From Bacteroidales bacterium (GTDB lineage: Bacteria > Bacteroidota > Bacteroidia > Bacteroidales > P3), in contig JAFTFL010000018.1 in assembly GCA_017449525.1 (NCBI GenBank), forward strand, positions 1 to 64,000: a DNA stretch of 64,000 bases, read 5' to 3'. Below are positions 27,863 to 37,145 of the stretch, one piece after another. Within the stretch, counting starts at the first letter, position 1; every line of letters starts with the position of its first letter. The position numbers and the translations under genes are program-made. The notes beneath the pieces are model-generated. The model was not told where the DNA came from, searched no databases, and saw only the letters and a list, made by a program, of their open reading frames with translations.

Positions 27863-28537
27863 ATGGAAATCGTAGAGAAGTACTTTCCGCATCTTACTTC
27901 CGCGCAGCGCGCTCGCTTTAACACCCTGACACAACTGTATGGCGAGTGGAACCAGCGCATCAACGTCGTGTCACGCAAAGACATGGACGACTTCGATATG
28001 CACCACGTACTGCACTCACTGGGCATTGCCAAGGTGGTCTCATTCCTGCCCGATGCACAAGTGCTCGACCTCGGCACGGGCGGTGGTTTCCCAGGTATAC
28101 CGTTGGCCATACTCTTTCCGAACACACACTTTACACTGGTAGATTCTATTGGAAAAAAAATTAAAGTGGTCGATGCCGTCGTACAACAGCTAGAACTGCG
28201 CAACGTAACCACTCGCAACTGCCGCGCCGAGCAGACGGAGGGTCAGTTTGACTTCGTAGTGAGTCGCGCCGTGGCCAGCATGGAATCGCTCGACCAGTGG
28301 TCGCGCTCAAAAATAGCACCCGTAAGCCGTCATTCCCTACCCAACGGACTACTCTGCCTAAAAGGCGGCGATCTCGTTGCCGAATTAGAACCCTACGCAG
28401 ATCGCATCACCCGTTACAACCTGTCCGACCACTTCAGCGAAGACTTCTTTACCACAAAGCAAGTAGTCTACCTTTCACCAAAACAAATGCTTGCATCCAC
28501 CATCCGCCGTACCGCAGCATCTGGCGCTAACATGTAG
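27863..28537 (+). CDS. rsmG: 16S rRNA (guanine-527-N7)-methyltransferase
   Basis: A 224-residue RsmG/GidB protein. It has the N-terminal helical region with LYGEWNQRINVVSRKD (~25-42), the SAM-binding VLDLGTGGGFPGIPLAI (~68-84), and the acidic VDSIGKKIKVVDAV stretch. It methylates G527 in the 530 loop of 16S rRNA. It lies 25 nt before the NusG paralogue on the same strand. Confidence 0.95.
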   Translation: MEIVEKYFPHLTSAQRARFNTLTQLYGEWNQRINVVSRKDMDDFDMHHVLHSLGIAKVVSFLPDAQVLDLGTGGGFPGIPLAILFPNTHFTLVDSIGKKIKVVDAVVQQLELRNVTTRNCRAEQTEGQFDFVVSRAVASMESLDQWSRSKIAPVSRHSLPNGLLCLKGGDLVAELEPYADRITRYNLSDHFSEDFFTTKQVVYLSPKQMLASTIRRTAASGANM

Positions 28538-28561
28538 TGCCACACAAAATAGCTAACCGCC

Positions 28562-29116
28562 ATGCTCAGCAATACGCCTCAATGGGTAGCCGCCTACACC
28601 AACTCGCGTGCAGAAAAGAAAATGGAAGAGGTGCTTCGCAACTCGGGATACGAAGTATATCTCCCCCTTAAACGCACCCCACGGAAGTGGAGCGACCGCA
28701 TCAAGATGGTGGACATGCCATTGCTTCCCTCCTACCTGTTCATACGCATCATCGGAAAACAGGTGGTGCCACTCCGTTCCACACCGGGCATCGTAACCCT
28801 TATCCACTTCAAGGGCGACATAGCCGTGGTTCCCGACCGCGACATCGAGGCCATGAAAAAGCTTGTGCAGTCGCAACAGAACATTGTTGTACAGAACTAC
28901 AACAAGATGCGCAAAGGCACACGCGTCCGCATCACCCACGGTTCGTTCAGTGGCTTGGAAGGTGAAGTGGTCAGTGACAACAAGGACGGCAACTTCGCCG
29001 TCATCATCGAATGCCTCAGCGTGTCGCTCGTTACCACCATCAACCATGAATTCATGGAGGTAATAGAGCCACCCACACAGGCCAACAGCTTAAAAAGCAA
29101 CCGATGGAACCTATAG
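28562..29116 (+). CDS. NusG/RfaH-family transcription antiterminator (UpxY-like)
   Basis: A 184-residue NusG paralogue. The NGN domain spans ~8-105 (WVAAYTNSRAEKKMEEVL, then LPLKRTPRKWSDRIKMVDMP and LPSYLFIRI). The KOW domain spans ~120-170 (GTRVRITHGSFSGLEGEVVS). The specialised Bacteroidales paralogues (UpxY) ride polymerase through capsular polysaccharide operons and prevent premature termination. Here the gene is not at the head of a polysaccharide operon: it follows rsmG by 24 nt and precedes trkA by 79 nt. The nearest polysaccharide gene is the flippase 9 kb downstream. The target operon is not identifiable. Confidence 0.85.
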   Translation: MLSNTPQWVAAYTNSRAEKKMEEVLRNSGYEVYLPLKRTPRKWSDRIKMVDMPLLPSYLFIRIIGKQVVPLRSTPGIVTLIHFKGDIAVVPDRDIEAMKKLVQSQQNIVVQNYNKMRKGTRVRITHGSFSGLEGEVVSDNKDGNFAVIIECLSVSLVTTINHEFMEVIEPPTQANSLKSNRWNL

Positions 29117-29195
29117 CAACAACTCCTTTAACCTATCTTTCCTCAAGCTGGATGGTCTCCACCCCACGTCCCTACCAGCAGCAACGCACTGAACT

Positions 29196-30536
29196 ATGAA
29201 AATCATCATTGCAGGAGACGGCGAGGTAGGCTTCTACTTGGCAAAATCGCTTTCTGAACTGAACCACGAAATCACCGTGGTCGACCCCCACGACGAACTC
29301 TTAAAGAAGTTGGAGTCGGAGACCGACTTACTGACCATTACAGGCGACTCCACATCGCCCAAGACACTGGCCGAAGCCAACGTGGACAACTGCGACCTCT
29401 TTTTATCGGTACTGCATGACGAATCCATCAACCTCGTTACCTGCATTCTGGCCAAGAAATTAAAAGCTCGGAAAACTGTGGCTCGCATCTCCAACGCAGA
29501 GCTACTGCAACCAAAACACCGCGAAATGTTTCGCGATCTGGGCGTGGACGAAATGGTCTGCCCAGAACGCATCGCGGCCAAGGAAATCACCAACCTACTA
29601 AGCAATACCGTAGCCACCGAATTCTTTGACTTTTCGGGAGGTCTGCTTACGATGTACCTCATCCGACTGGAAGAGGGTTCGGAAGTCATCAGCCGCTCGG
29701 TGAAAGACCTGCTGGCCACCTATAGCACTATGCACGCTCGCATCGTGGCCGTGCTGCGCGATTCCGAAACTATCATTCCGCACTCGGAGTTCACCTTTCA
29801 GGTGGGCGACCTTGCCTATATCATTTCCAAACCCAACCAATTGGATGCCATCAAGAAGCTGGCAGGCAAACGCGACGTAAAGATTCGCAACGCCATGATA
29901 GCAGGCGGAGGCCGCATAGGGCGCTACGCTGCCCAGACTCTGGAAGACAATATGCACATTACCCTCGTAGATGCCGACCACACGCGCTGCGAAGAACTGA
30001 CCGAACTCCTAAACCACACACTCGTTATCAATGGGGATGCAACCGACATAGAGATGCTTAAAGATGAAGGACTCCTAAACAATGATGCCTTCATCGCCGT
30101 TACCAATTCGTCGGAAACCAACGTCCTCACCTGCCTGCATGCTCGTAAGTTGGGCATAAAGCGCACAATTGCACTTGTAGAGAACACCGGCTTCATCAAC
30201 ATTTCTCAAAACATTGGCATCGACACCATCATTAATAAGAAGCTCATAACGGCCAGCTACATTGCGCGCTTCATTGTGAAGGGAGATGCCGTGTCAAGCA
30301 AATGGCTCAGTGGCACCAACGCCGAGTTGATAGAATTTCTGGTCGGCCGCCGTTCGGCCGCAACGCGCCATTCCATCAAAGACCTACATCTGCCAGATGG
30401 AGCCACCATAGGAGGCATCATTAGAGGCAACGAAACCATCCTTCCAAGCCGAGACACGCAGCTCCAAGAGAATGACCGAGTGGTGGTTTTCACGTTGCCC
30501 AAAGTGATGGACCGCGTAGGACGACTATTCGACTGA
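29196..30536 (+). CDS. trkA: Trk potassium uptake regulator TrkA
   Basis: A 446-residue peripheral membrane protein with two tandem RCK units. The first nucleotide-binding Rossmann fold begins GDGEVGFYLAKSL (~5-17). A TrkA-C domain follows (~140-220). The second fold starts AGGGRIGRYAAQTL (~233), with a second TrkA-C domain at ~365-446. It gates the TrkH channels encoded immediately downstream in response to NAD(H)/ATP. Length matches full-size TrkA. Confidence 0.95.
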   Translation: MKIIIAGDGEVGFYLAKSLSELNHEITVVDPHDELLKKLESETDLLTITGDSTSPKTLAEANVDNCDLFLSVLHDESINLVTCILAKKLKARKTVARISNAELLQPKHREMFRDLGVDEMVCPERIAAKEITNLLSNTVATEFFDFSGGLLTMYLIRLEEGSEVISRSVKDLLATYSTMHARIVAVLRDSETIIPHSEFTFQVGDLAYIISKPNQLDAIKKLAGKRDVKIRNAMIAGGGRIGRYAAQTLEDNMHITLVDADHTRCEELTELLNHTLVINGDATDIEMLKDEGLLNNDAFIAVTNSSETNVLTCLHARKLGIKRTIALVENTGFINISQNIGIDTIINKKLITASYIARFIVKGDAVSSKWLSGTNAELIEFLVGRRSAATRHSIKDLHLPDGATIGGIIRGNETILPSRDTQLQENDRVVVFTLPKVMDRVGRLFD

Positions 30537-30657
30537 CCCAATGCGCCGCTCCTTATTCTGTACTGAAAGGGTCTCCCAATCTTTGTTTTACACCCCTTAT
30601 ATCCTAACAATGGGCGTAAACAGGGTGGACAGTAAAACTGTTTAGTTGGCAGACAAC

Positions 30658-32151
30658 ATGTCAAAACGCACTGCCATTAGCCACATCCGAACCTTCAACT
30701 TCCGACTGATATACAAACTGCTCGGCTCGTTACTCATGTGGCTCAGCGCCGCCATGATCTTGCCTTGTGCTGTCTCACTCGTTTGCCACGACGGCTCGCA
30801 GTTTGAGCTATCCATATCCATGCTCCTCATGCTGGCCGCAGGCCTCTTTCTGCACAACATTGCAGGCCGAGGGGCTGCCTACGAACTTCACGAGAAAGAA
30901 AGCTTTTGGCTCACAAGCCTAATGTGGCTATTAATCCCACTACTTGGAGCTATGCCGTTCGTTCTTAGCGGCAGCGTCAACAATTTCGTTGACGCACTCT
31001 TTGAGTCGGTGTCTGGCTTCACCACAACGGGGTCGAGTATTCTGACCAACCTCGACGAGGTGCCACGAGGTGTCATCGTGTGGCGCAGCATGACGCAATG
31101 GGTCGGAGGACTGGGGCTCATCATGTTCATCATTGCGATGCAGCGACGGCTACACGTGGGTGGCACCCACCTCTACGGTGCAGAATTTTCTGGTACCATC
31201 CAACGAAAACTTAACCCACACATGACGACCAGCGTATCGCTCATGTGGCGAGTATACATCGCTATGACCATCGGGCTGCTGGCCATTCTACTACTGACGG
31301 GCAACGGATTCCTCAATGCATTTTGCATCACGATGAGCGCCGTCTCCTCTGGAGGCTTTCTACCCTCCAGTGCTGGATTGTCGGATTTCTCCACCCTCTC
31401 CCTGGGGGTGCTTACCGTCTTCATGCTTTTCTCTGGCATCAACATTGCGTTACTCTACAAACTATTCACCGGGCACTTCGCCGATATGTGGCACGACGAA
31501 GAACTACGACTATACCTTATACTATTTATATGCGGAGCGTCTGCCATCGCGGTATCCATGTATAGTGCATGCATAACGCTACCTTCAGCTATTGGGCGCG
31601 CCTGTTTCCACGTAGCCAGCACCATCTCCACCTGCGGACTGGTACTACCAGCCGATACATCAATGCCCACATGGCCACTGCTGGCGGCCATCATCACCCT
31701 CCTGTTTATCGTGCTGGGTGCATCGGCAGGCTCCACTGGTGGCGGACTGAAACTGAAACGCGTCATGATCTTATTCCGCTATGTGCAGAACTATCTGCTG
31801 AGCATGGTGCATCCGCGTGCAGTTGCTAAAGTAAAGATTGACGGCCGTGTCATCAGCAACGAATACATCAACAAAGTATTTGCCTTCGTGTTTCTCTACA
31901 TGGCGTTCGCCGCAGGCGGCACCTTGTTGCTGACGGATAGTGGCCAACCTCTCGCCTCATCAATATGCCTCGCTTTGGCCAACCTCTCCAATCTGGGTCC
32001 CACACCTCTCATCCACATAGCCGACCCCACATTCTGTTATACTGCACTACCCACATTGAGCAAATGCGGTCTGATTGTGCTTATGCTGGCGGGGCGCATC
32101 GAGATTTTTGCACTCATAGCCATCTTCTCTCCTGCTTACTGGAAACGTTAA
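30658..32151 (+). CDS. trkH: Trk/Ktr-type potassium channel subunit TrkH (copy 1)
   Basis: A 497-residue integral membrane K+ translocator with four M1-P-M2 repeats. Selectivity-filter segments are visible as SGFTTTGSS, SAVSSGGFLPS, STISTCGLVLP and LSNLGPTPL; each keeps the filter glycine. It has two additional N-terminal helices, as in TrkH. An in-frame TTG at 30646 sits four codons upstream; ATG 30658 (MSKRTAISHIR) is chosen. Cotranscription with trkA (121 nt upstream) and the second trkH (16 nt downstream) is likely. Confidence 0.93.
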   Translation: MSKRTAISHIRTFNFRLIYKLLGSLLMWLSAAMILPCAVSLVCHDGSQFELSISMLLMLAAGLFLHNIAGRGAAYELHEKESFWLTSLMWLLIPLLGAMPFVLSGSVNNFVDALFESVSGFTTTGSSILTNLDEVPRGVIVWRSMTQWVGGLGLIMFIIAMQRRLHVGGTHLYGAEFSGTIQRKLNPHMTTSVSLMWRVYIAMTIGLLAILLLTGNGFLNAFCITMSAVSSGGFLPSSAGLSDFSTLSLGVLTVFMLFSGINIALLYKLFTGHFADMWHDEELRLYLILFICGASAIAVSMYSACITLPSAIGRACFHVASTISTCGLVLPADTSMPTWPLLAAIITLLFIVLGASAGSTGGGLKLKRVMILFRYVQNYLLSMVHPRAVAKVKIDGRVISNEYINKVFAFVFLYMAFAAGGTLLLTDSGQPLASSICLALANLSNLGPTPLIHIADPTFCYTALPTLSKCGLIVLMLAGRIEIFALIAIFSPAYWKR

Positions 32152-32167
32152 CCCCTACCATTCCTCC

Positions 32168-33637
32168 ATGCACACTCTTAGCCGACCAAGCAAACTCAGC
32201 GCACTGCTCCATCCTATAGGGCTCCCCCTAATGGGCGAAGGCCTACTCATGGTGGTCTGCAACATAGTGGGCTTACTTAAAGGGGACGCTTGGGAGCCAT
32301 CTCTATTGCTTTGTGCCTGTGCATTAACCGCCTTGGGATGGAGTCTTAACCGCTTTGTTCCAAAGGGTGACATGAGCACCGACCGGCGTCTGCCCTACTT
32401 GCTCGTAACACTCCTTTGGCTTGTCGTGGCACTATTCGGCACCATACCGTTCCTCACGACGGGGTGCATCCGCAGCCTGCCAGATGCGCTGTTCGAATCC
32501 ATGAGTGGTTTCACTTCAACAGGGGCTACCGTAGTAAACGACGTAGAGCAACTGCCCGCCACCATCCTACTGTGGCGCAGTGCCACACAATGGGTTGGCG
32601 GCTTTGGCATCATCCTTATCGTTCTGGCCGTCGTGCCAACCTTAGGCATTAACAAGTACAGCCTCTACACCGCCGAGGCATCGGGCGCTGATGCAGCCAA
32701 ATCCACCAACACTACTCGCGATGCCGTACGCCACACCCTCAGCGTCTACCTACTACTGACGTTTTTCTTCATCACCGCGCTGCGTCTAAGCGGTCTGCAC
32801 TGGTGGGAAGCCATCAACCTTACGTTCACAAACATCTCCTCTGGCGGTTTTTCCACCCACAACGACGGCCTCTCTTCCCTTCCCCATGCCTCTCAATGGC
32901 TACTCGGTGCAGCCATGCTACTCAGCGGCATCAACTTCACCCTCATGTACGACATCGGCAGGCTCCGTTTCCGTAACATCAAAAACAAATTGGAACAACT
33001 GCGCTACTACATCGCCATGTCGGCCTGCTGCATTTTGCTGACCGTTATTACCCTGCATTTCCATGACGGCGAGACTTGGCCCACCGCGCTGCGATTAGGC
33101 ACATTGCAGGGCATCAGCTTCATTTCCACCACGGGCAGCCTTCTGACCGATACAGAACAATGGTGGATGCCGTTGCTCATCGTCCTCATGACGCTGACAC
33201 TATGTGGTGGTATGGCTGGGTCTACCGCTGGCGGACTCAAGACCATGCGCATTGTCATCCTGCTGCGCAACGTCCGCAACCTGCTACGTGGCAGACTCCA
33301 TCCTCATGCCGTCAGCCCCATTCGCCTCAATGGACATCCCGTTGCCCCCCACCTCATCACCAACGTGATGGTCATCTTCTTTGTCTACGCCTTTGTGATG
33401 GTCGCTGCTGCTTGCCTGCTTTTGCTGATGGGTGTACCCGCCAAGGAGACCATTGGTGCCACCATCGGCTGCCTGACAGGCTACGGACCTGGACTGGGTT
33501 CTTGTGGAGGCTTGGGCAACTACGCCAGCATGTGCGGAGGTGCCAAGTTGTTGCTCGCCTTCGTCATGCTTATGGGGCGATTAGAATGCCTCACCATCCT
33601 ACTCCTCTTCATACCTCGTTTCTGGACGCGACGCTGA
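32168..33637 (+). CDS. trkH: Second TrkH-family potassium channel subunit
   Basis: A 489-residue TrkH paralogue, diverged from copy 1 throughout. The four pore loops read SGFTSTGAT, ISSGGFSTHN, FISTTGSLL and CLTGYGPGLG, all with the filter glycine. The cytoplasmic RLHPHAVSPIRLNG loop matches the QRL-PRAVAKVKIDG loop of copy 1. Presumably a second K+ (or Na+-coupled K+) uptake channel sharing the single TrkA. The 16-nt gap to copy 1 argues for an operon formed by an old tandem duplication. Confidence 0.93.
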   Translation: MHTLSRPSKLSALLHPIGLPLMGEGLLMVVCNIVGLLKGDAWEPSLLLCACALTALGWSLNRFVPKGDMSTDRRLPYLLVTLLWLVVALFGTIPFLTTGCIRSLPDALFESMSGFTSTGATVVNDVEQLPATILLWRSATQWVGGFGIILIVLAVVPTLGINKYSLYTAEASGADAAKSTNTTRDAVRHTLSVYLLLTFFFITALRLSGLHWWEAINLTFTNISSGGFSTHNDGLSSLPHASQWLLGAAMLLSGINFTLMYDIGRLRFRNIKNKLEQLRYYIAMSACCILLTVITLHFHDGETWPTALRLGTLQGISFISTTGSLLTDTEQWWMPLLIVLMTLTLCGGMAGSTAGGLKTMRIVILLRNVRNLLRGRLHPHAVSPIRLNGHPVAPHLITNVMVIFFVYAFVMVAAACLLLLMGVPAKETIGATIGCLTGYGPGLGSCGGLGNYASMCGGAKLLLAFVMLMGRLECLTILLLFIPRFWTRR

Positions 33638-33719
33638 GCAGAATCAGCACAACTGTATCTGGACAAAAGCTGCCATACTGTGCGCAGTGAATATCAACAA
33701 CCTTTGGCGGACAAAACGG

Positions 33720-33733
33720 ATGCCGTACAGCAC
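33720..33733 (+). repeat. GCCGTAC palindromic motif (spacer 2)
   Basis: ATGCCGTACAGCAC lies 20 nt upstream of the ftsE -7 box. The same 14-mer is at 61447-61460 in opposite orientation, and its last 13 bases are at 43796-43808. Confidence 0.6.
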
Positions 33734-33753
33734 CCGTCCCGAAAGTAAAGACG

Positions 33754-33761
33754 TATCTTTG
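33754..33761 (+). promoter_or_regulatory. -7 box for ftsE
   Basis: TATCTTTG followed by CC, 16 nt before ATG 33777. It argues against the longer ftsE reading frame that opens at 33687. No TTTG -33 element at the usual distance. Confidence 0.6.
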
Positions 33762-33776
33762 CCACAAATTACGACC

Positions 33777-34481
33777 ATGGACACCGCACCGTTAATCTCA
33801 CTCAGCAACGTCTTTATCAGCCACCAAGACGGTCCTATTCTTTCCCACGTCAACCTCCAAATTCCCAAGGGTGATTTCGTTTACATGATAGGTAAGAGTG
33901 GAGCAGGCAAGACCTCCTTGCTGCGCGCGCTCTACGCCGACGTGCCCATTACCGAAGGCTCCGCCAGTGTGTGCGGTTTCGACCTCACCCATCTACGTAG
34001 GCGCGACTTGCCTCGGCTGCGTCGCAGCATAGGCATCGTCTTCCAAAGCTTTCGCCTGCTGCCCGACCGCAATGTGCGCGACAACTTGCTGTTCGTGCTG
34101 CGCGCCACTGGATGGAAGAAGCGTAAAGAGATGGACGCGCGCATTGAGGAGGTGCTGCAATGGGTCGGTGTGGCCGACAAGGCAGGGTCTATGCCATTCC
34201 GTCTCTCAGAGGGCGAGCAACAGCGCGTTGGCATTGCGCGTGCCATCATCAACAATCCAGCATTGATACTCGCAGACGAGCCTACTGGCAATCTTGACCC
34301 AATAACCTCGCAGGAAATTATTTCACTATTGAGGGACATCAACAAGAAGCAAGAGGTTACAATGCTTATCTCCACCCACGACTTCATGACGATAGAGAAG
34401 TATCCTGCGCGAGTGGTTTGCTGCGAAAACGGCACGCTGGTCGACCCCGAAGCCAACCAAAGAGAGGCCGAAGCACAATAA
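33777..34481 (+). CDS. ftsE: Cell-division ABC ATPase FtsE
   Basis: A 234-residue ABC ATPase of FtsE size. It has Walker A IGKSGAGKTS (~37-46), the Q-loop in VFQSFRLLPDRNVRDN, signature LSEGEQQRVGIARA (~140), Walker B LILADEPTGNLD (~162) and the H-loop STHDF. FtsE works with membrane FtsX at the division septum to activate peptidoglycan hydrolases. ftsX is not adjacent and not seen in the window, which is common in Bacteroidetes. The frame could start at 33687, but that would include the promoter box, so ATG 33777 (MDTAPLISLSNVF) is chosen. A LolD-like role cannot be fully excluded. Confidence 0.88.
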   Translation: MDTAPLISLSNVFISHQDGPILSHVNLQIPKGDFVYMIGKSGAGKTSLLRALYADVPITEGSASVCGFDLTHLRRRDLPRLRRSIGIVFQSFRLLPDRNVRDNLLFVLRATGWKKRKEMDARIEEVLQWVGVADKAGSMPFRLSEGEQQRVGIARAIINNPALILADEPTGNLDPITSQEIISLLRDINKKQEVTMLISTHDFMTIEKYPARVVCCENGTLVDPEANQREAEAQ

Positions 34482-34517
34482 AAAAGAGGCCTCTGCGTAA
34501 TTACACCCACAACCACA

Positions 34518-35594
34518 ATGCTTCACAACATGATAGCAACATCATCGCCAGCACCACGTCAGCACCTGCAGTTGCGTGCGGCTGTCCTCCAGCCTGAAGC
34601 CCGTGTTGCCACGAAGTCTTCAATCCTTTCGTTTTCGTTCATCCCTGTTAAAGCACTGCGTAGCCTTGCTTCTGCAACGGCAGTAGCACTGCTTTGCCTG
34701 CTCATGGTGCTTCCGGTCGCTGGTTGGGGACAATCCTCCCGCAAGGGAGTGAAGGAAGTCTCCCCGTTCGTCGAAGGTCGACAGAAAGTGCGTCGGAGCG
34801 ACTATGACTCGGTATGGAAGTTTACCAGCTTTGAGGGTAAGAAGAAGTACTATTGTCAATTCGACTATGCTACCATGCCCACCCTCACCGAAAGCCGTCG
34901 GCCTGAGTGGGGCAACTTCTCGCCAGTGATGAACTATCTGACCACCGTTACGCGCTCTCCCCTACGCATCTGCGCCATTTTTGCTCTCAACCCCTCGGTA
35001 ACCGATGAAGAGCAGCGCACCGCCCTCATCGAGTCTGCTCGCAGTGAAGCCCTGGCAGCTCAAAAGGCTTTGACTTCGTGGATGACCGAGCGAGAGATGC
35101 GCAACAAGGTGCAGATACAGGTGGCTCAAGTGGACTACCGTTACTGGATGGGCAACGACTACTTCAGCTCCGAGCAACCACAAGAAGAGATTATCCGCTT
35201 AGGCTATATACTTTACTTCGGCACGAAGAAGGTGAACCTCTTCCCCAGCGCAGCAGAGGGAGCCAAGTCATTCAACAACATCAAGTTTTTCCCCAATGAT
35301 GCCACTGTGCAAGAGTCGTACGATGCCCTGCTCGACGACCTGGCGGCCTACCTGTCCGAGAACGACCGCTTGGAGGTACTTCTCCGAGGCTATAGCGACA
35401 ACATCGGAACCGATGCCTACTGCAAAGGCCTGTCTCGCCAACGTGCTGTCGAAGTCAAGAAGAAACTCATTGCGCGCGGCATACCCTCCTATCGCATAGA
35501 GATAGAAGCCAACGGCTCCGCCGACCCACTGGGCGACAACTCTACCTATGAAGGGCGCATAGCCAACAACCGCGTGGCTATCGTGCTGCAATAA
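34518..35594 (+). CDS. Exported OmpA-family (peptidoglycan-associated) protein
   Basis: A 358-residue protein. A hydrophobic segment at ~48-68 (ATAVALLCLLMVLPVAGWG) looks like a signal peptide, preceded by an unusually long 47-residue lead, so translation may start later than ATG 34518. The middle region (~70-250) is not recognised. The C-terminal ~105 residues match the OmpA/MotB peptidoglycan-binding fold: RLEVLLRGYSDNIGTDAYC, LSRQRAVEVKKKL and IANNRVAIVL. It probably links envelope to cell wall. It follows ftsE by 36 nt, which may mean a common role at the septum; that is inference. Confidence 0.75.
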   Translation: MLHNMIATSSPAPRQHLQLRAAVLQPEARVATKSSILSFSFIPVKALRSLASATAVALLCLLMVLPVAGWGQSSRKGVKEVSPFVEGRQKVRRSDYDSVWKFTSFEGKKKYYCQFDYATMPTLTESRRPEWGNFSPVMNYLTTVTRSPLRICAIFALNPSVTDEEQRTALIESARSEALAAQKALTSWMTEREMRNKVQIQVAQVDYRYWMGNDYFSSEQPQEEIIRLGYILYFGTKKVNLFPSAAEGAKSFNNIKFFPNDATVQESYDALLDDLAAYLSENDRLEVLLRGYSDNIGTDAYCKGLSRQRAVEVKKKLIARGIPSYRIEIEANGSADPLGDNSTYEGRIANNRVAIVLQ

Positions 35595-35619
35595 CCCCCT
35601 GGCAACCCCTCTTCAGCAG

Positions 35620-36597
35620 TTGCTACACGCCTCTATTGACAAGGACTTTTACCGCGAGTTGTGCGATCAGCACAGCTCGCTTGTGCCTTTGTTTCATCAG
35701 GCGTGGTGGCTGCAAGCCGTGTGTGGCGAGGACTGGCAGGCCATCATCTGCCAAGATGGCGAGCGCACTGCTGGCGTATGGCCGCTGCACATGCGTCGCA
35801 AATACGGCCTGCGTTGTGCCCTCATGCCACAGCTCACTCCCTACGGCGGCCCCCTATATTTTCCACCCGACGGACTGTCGTCCGCACGCCTGCCCGACTT
35901 TGAGAACAAGGTGGTGCAGGCCATGATGCCCTGCATTGACAGCCTGCGGCTGCACCTCTCCATCCTCAAGCTATCGCCAGCCATATCCAACTGGCTCCCT
36001 TTCTATTGGCAAGGCTTTCAGCAGACCACACGCTACACCTATCGCATTGCCGACATTCGGAATCCAGAGCAGGTGCTGAACAACTTTGACCGCAGCAAAC
36101 AACGTGCTCGCACCATTCGCCAAGCGGAACCACACTACCAACTGGTCGACAACCTGACGGCCACCCAGTTTGCCACTATGCACCATCGCTACTGGCAGTC
36201 GCAAGGAGAAGCTGACCTGCTGAGCCTCGACCTTATAGAACGGGTGGTTGAATCGGCCACTGCACGCCACCAAGGGCTGCTACTCGGCCTGCGCAACGCC
36301 GAAGGACAGGTGGTTGTGGCCTGGTTCGTTGTGTATGACAGCCGCTGCGCCTATGCCCTGCTGTCGGCGCGCTCCGAGGCACATACCGCACGCGACAAAG
36401 ATGCCACCGCCCTGCTGATATGGAAGTTCTTGCAGCGCTTGGCACCACTCACCCAAGTATTCGACTTCGAAGGCAGTATGGAGCCTGGAGCCGAATACTA
36501 CTACCGCTCCTTCGGAGCTGTACAAACCCCTGTCATGCAGCTTACGCGCTGCAGCAACGCGCTGCTCCGCGCCGCCCTTACCTTTCGTCGCACCTAA
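35620..36597 (+). CDS. FemAB/GNAT-like transferase
   Basis: A 325-residue protein with the double-GNAT layout of FemAB-like proteins. The N-terminal half has SLVPLFHQAWWLQAVCG and LTPYGGPLYFPP. The second half has NNFDRSKQRARTIRQAEPH and WFVVYDSRCAYALLSAR, and ends FDFEGSMEPGAEYYYRSFGA, a stretch typical of the family. Members transfer aminoacyl or acyl groups to peptidoglycan precursors or sugars; the substrate is not determinable. No ATG exists before residue ~57, so the start is probably TTG 35620, 26 nt after the OmpA-like gene. It is 22 nt before rlmH. Confidence 0.72.
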   Translation: MLHASIDKDFYRELCDQHSSLVPLFHQAWWLQAVCGEDWQAIICQDGERTAGVWPLHMRRKYGLRCALMPQLTPYGGPLYFPPDGLSSARLPDFENKVVQAMMPCIDSLRLHLSILKLSPAISNWLPFYWQGFQQTTRYTYRIADIRNPEQVLNNFDRSKQRARTIRQAEPHYQLVDNLTATQFATMHHRYWQSQGEADLLSLDLIERVVESATARHQGLLLGLRNAEGQVVVAWFVVYDSRCAYALLSARSEAHTARDKDATALLIWKFLQRLAPLTQVFDFEGSMEPGAEYYYRSFGAVQTPVMQLTRCSNALLRAALTFRRT

Positions 36598-36619
36598 CCC
36601 CCCAAAACAGTTCGCCCCG

Positions 36620-37093
36620 ATGGACATTCTGCTGCTGATGATAGGCAAGACCGACGAGAAGTATCTGTGCGACGGCATTGCGCTCTACGAGTCGCGGCTG
36701 CGCCACTATGCCAATGTGCGCCTACTGCCTCTCAACGAGGTGCGCGGAGGGCACCTCCTCGGTGTTGAAGAACTTAAACGCCGCGAAGCAGAGCTAATTG
36801 AGAAGGAACTGAAGCCCACCGACTGCGTGGTACTACTCGACGAGCATGGCCGCCAGTACCGCTCCGTCGAGTTTGCCGACTTCCTGCAGGGGCGCATGAA
36901 TGCAGGCACACGTCGGCTGGTCTTCATCATTGGTGGTGCGTTCGGCTTCTCCCCCACCCTCTACAGCCGTGCGCAGTTCAAGCTATCGCTCTCTGCCATG
37001 ACTTTCAACCACCAGATGGTACGCCTCTTCTTTGCAGAACAACTCTACCGAGCCTTCACCATTCTGCGCAATGAGAAGTACCACAACGAGTGA
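36620..37093 (+). CDS. rlmH: 23S rRNA (pseudouridine-1915-N3)-methyltransferase
   Basis: A 157-residue SPOUT methyltransferase of the usual RlmH length. It shows LDEHGRQYRSVEFADFL (~74-90), the SAM-binding FIIGGAFGFSP (~104-114), LSLSAMTFNHQMVRLFFAEQ (~123-142) and the C-terminal YRAFTILRNEKYHNE. It methylates pseudouridine 1915 in helix 69 of 23S rRNA on assembled ribosomes. Confidence 0.97.
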   Translation: MDILLLMIGKTDEKYLCDGIALYESRLRHYANVRLLPLNEVRGGHLLGVEELKRREAELIEKELKPTDCVVLLDEHGRQYRSVEFADFLQGRMNAGTRRLVFIIGGAFGFSPTLYSRAQFKLSLSAMTFNHQMVRLFFAEQLYRAFTILRNEKYHNE

Positions 37094-37145
37094 TGGCCCA
37101 CAACACAAGACCAAAACATCCTAAAACATAAAACCAAGAACTGTT

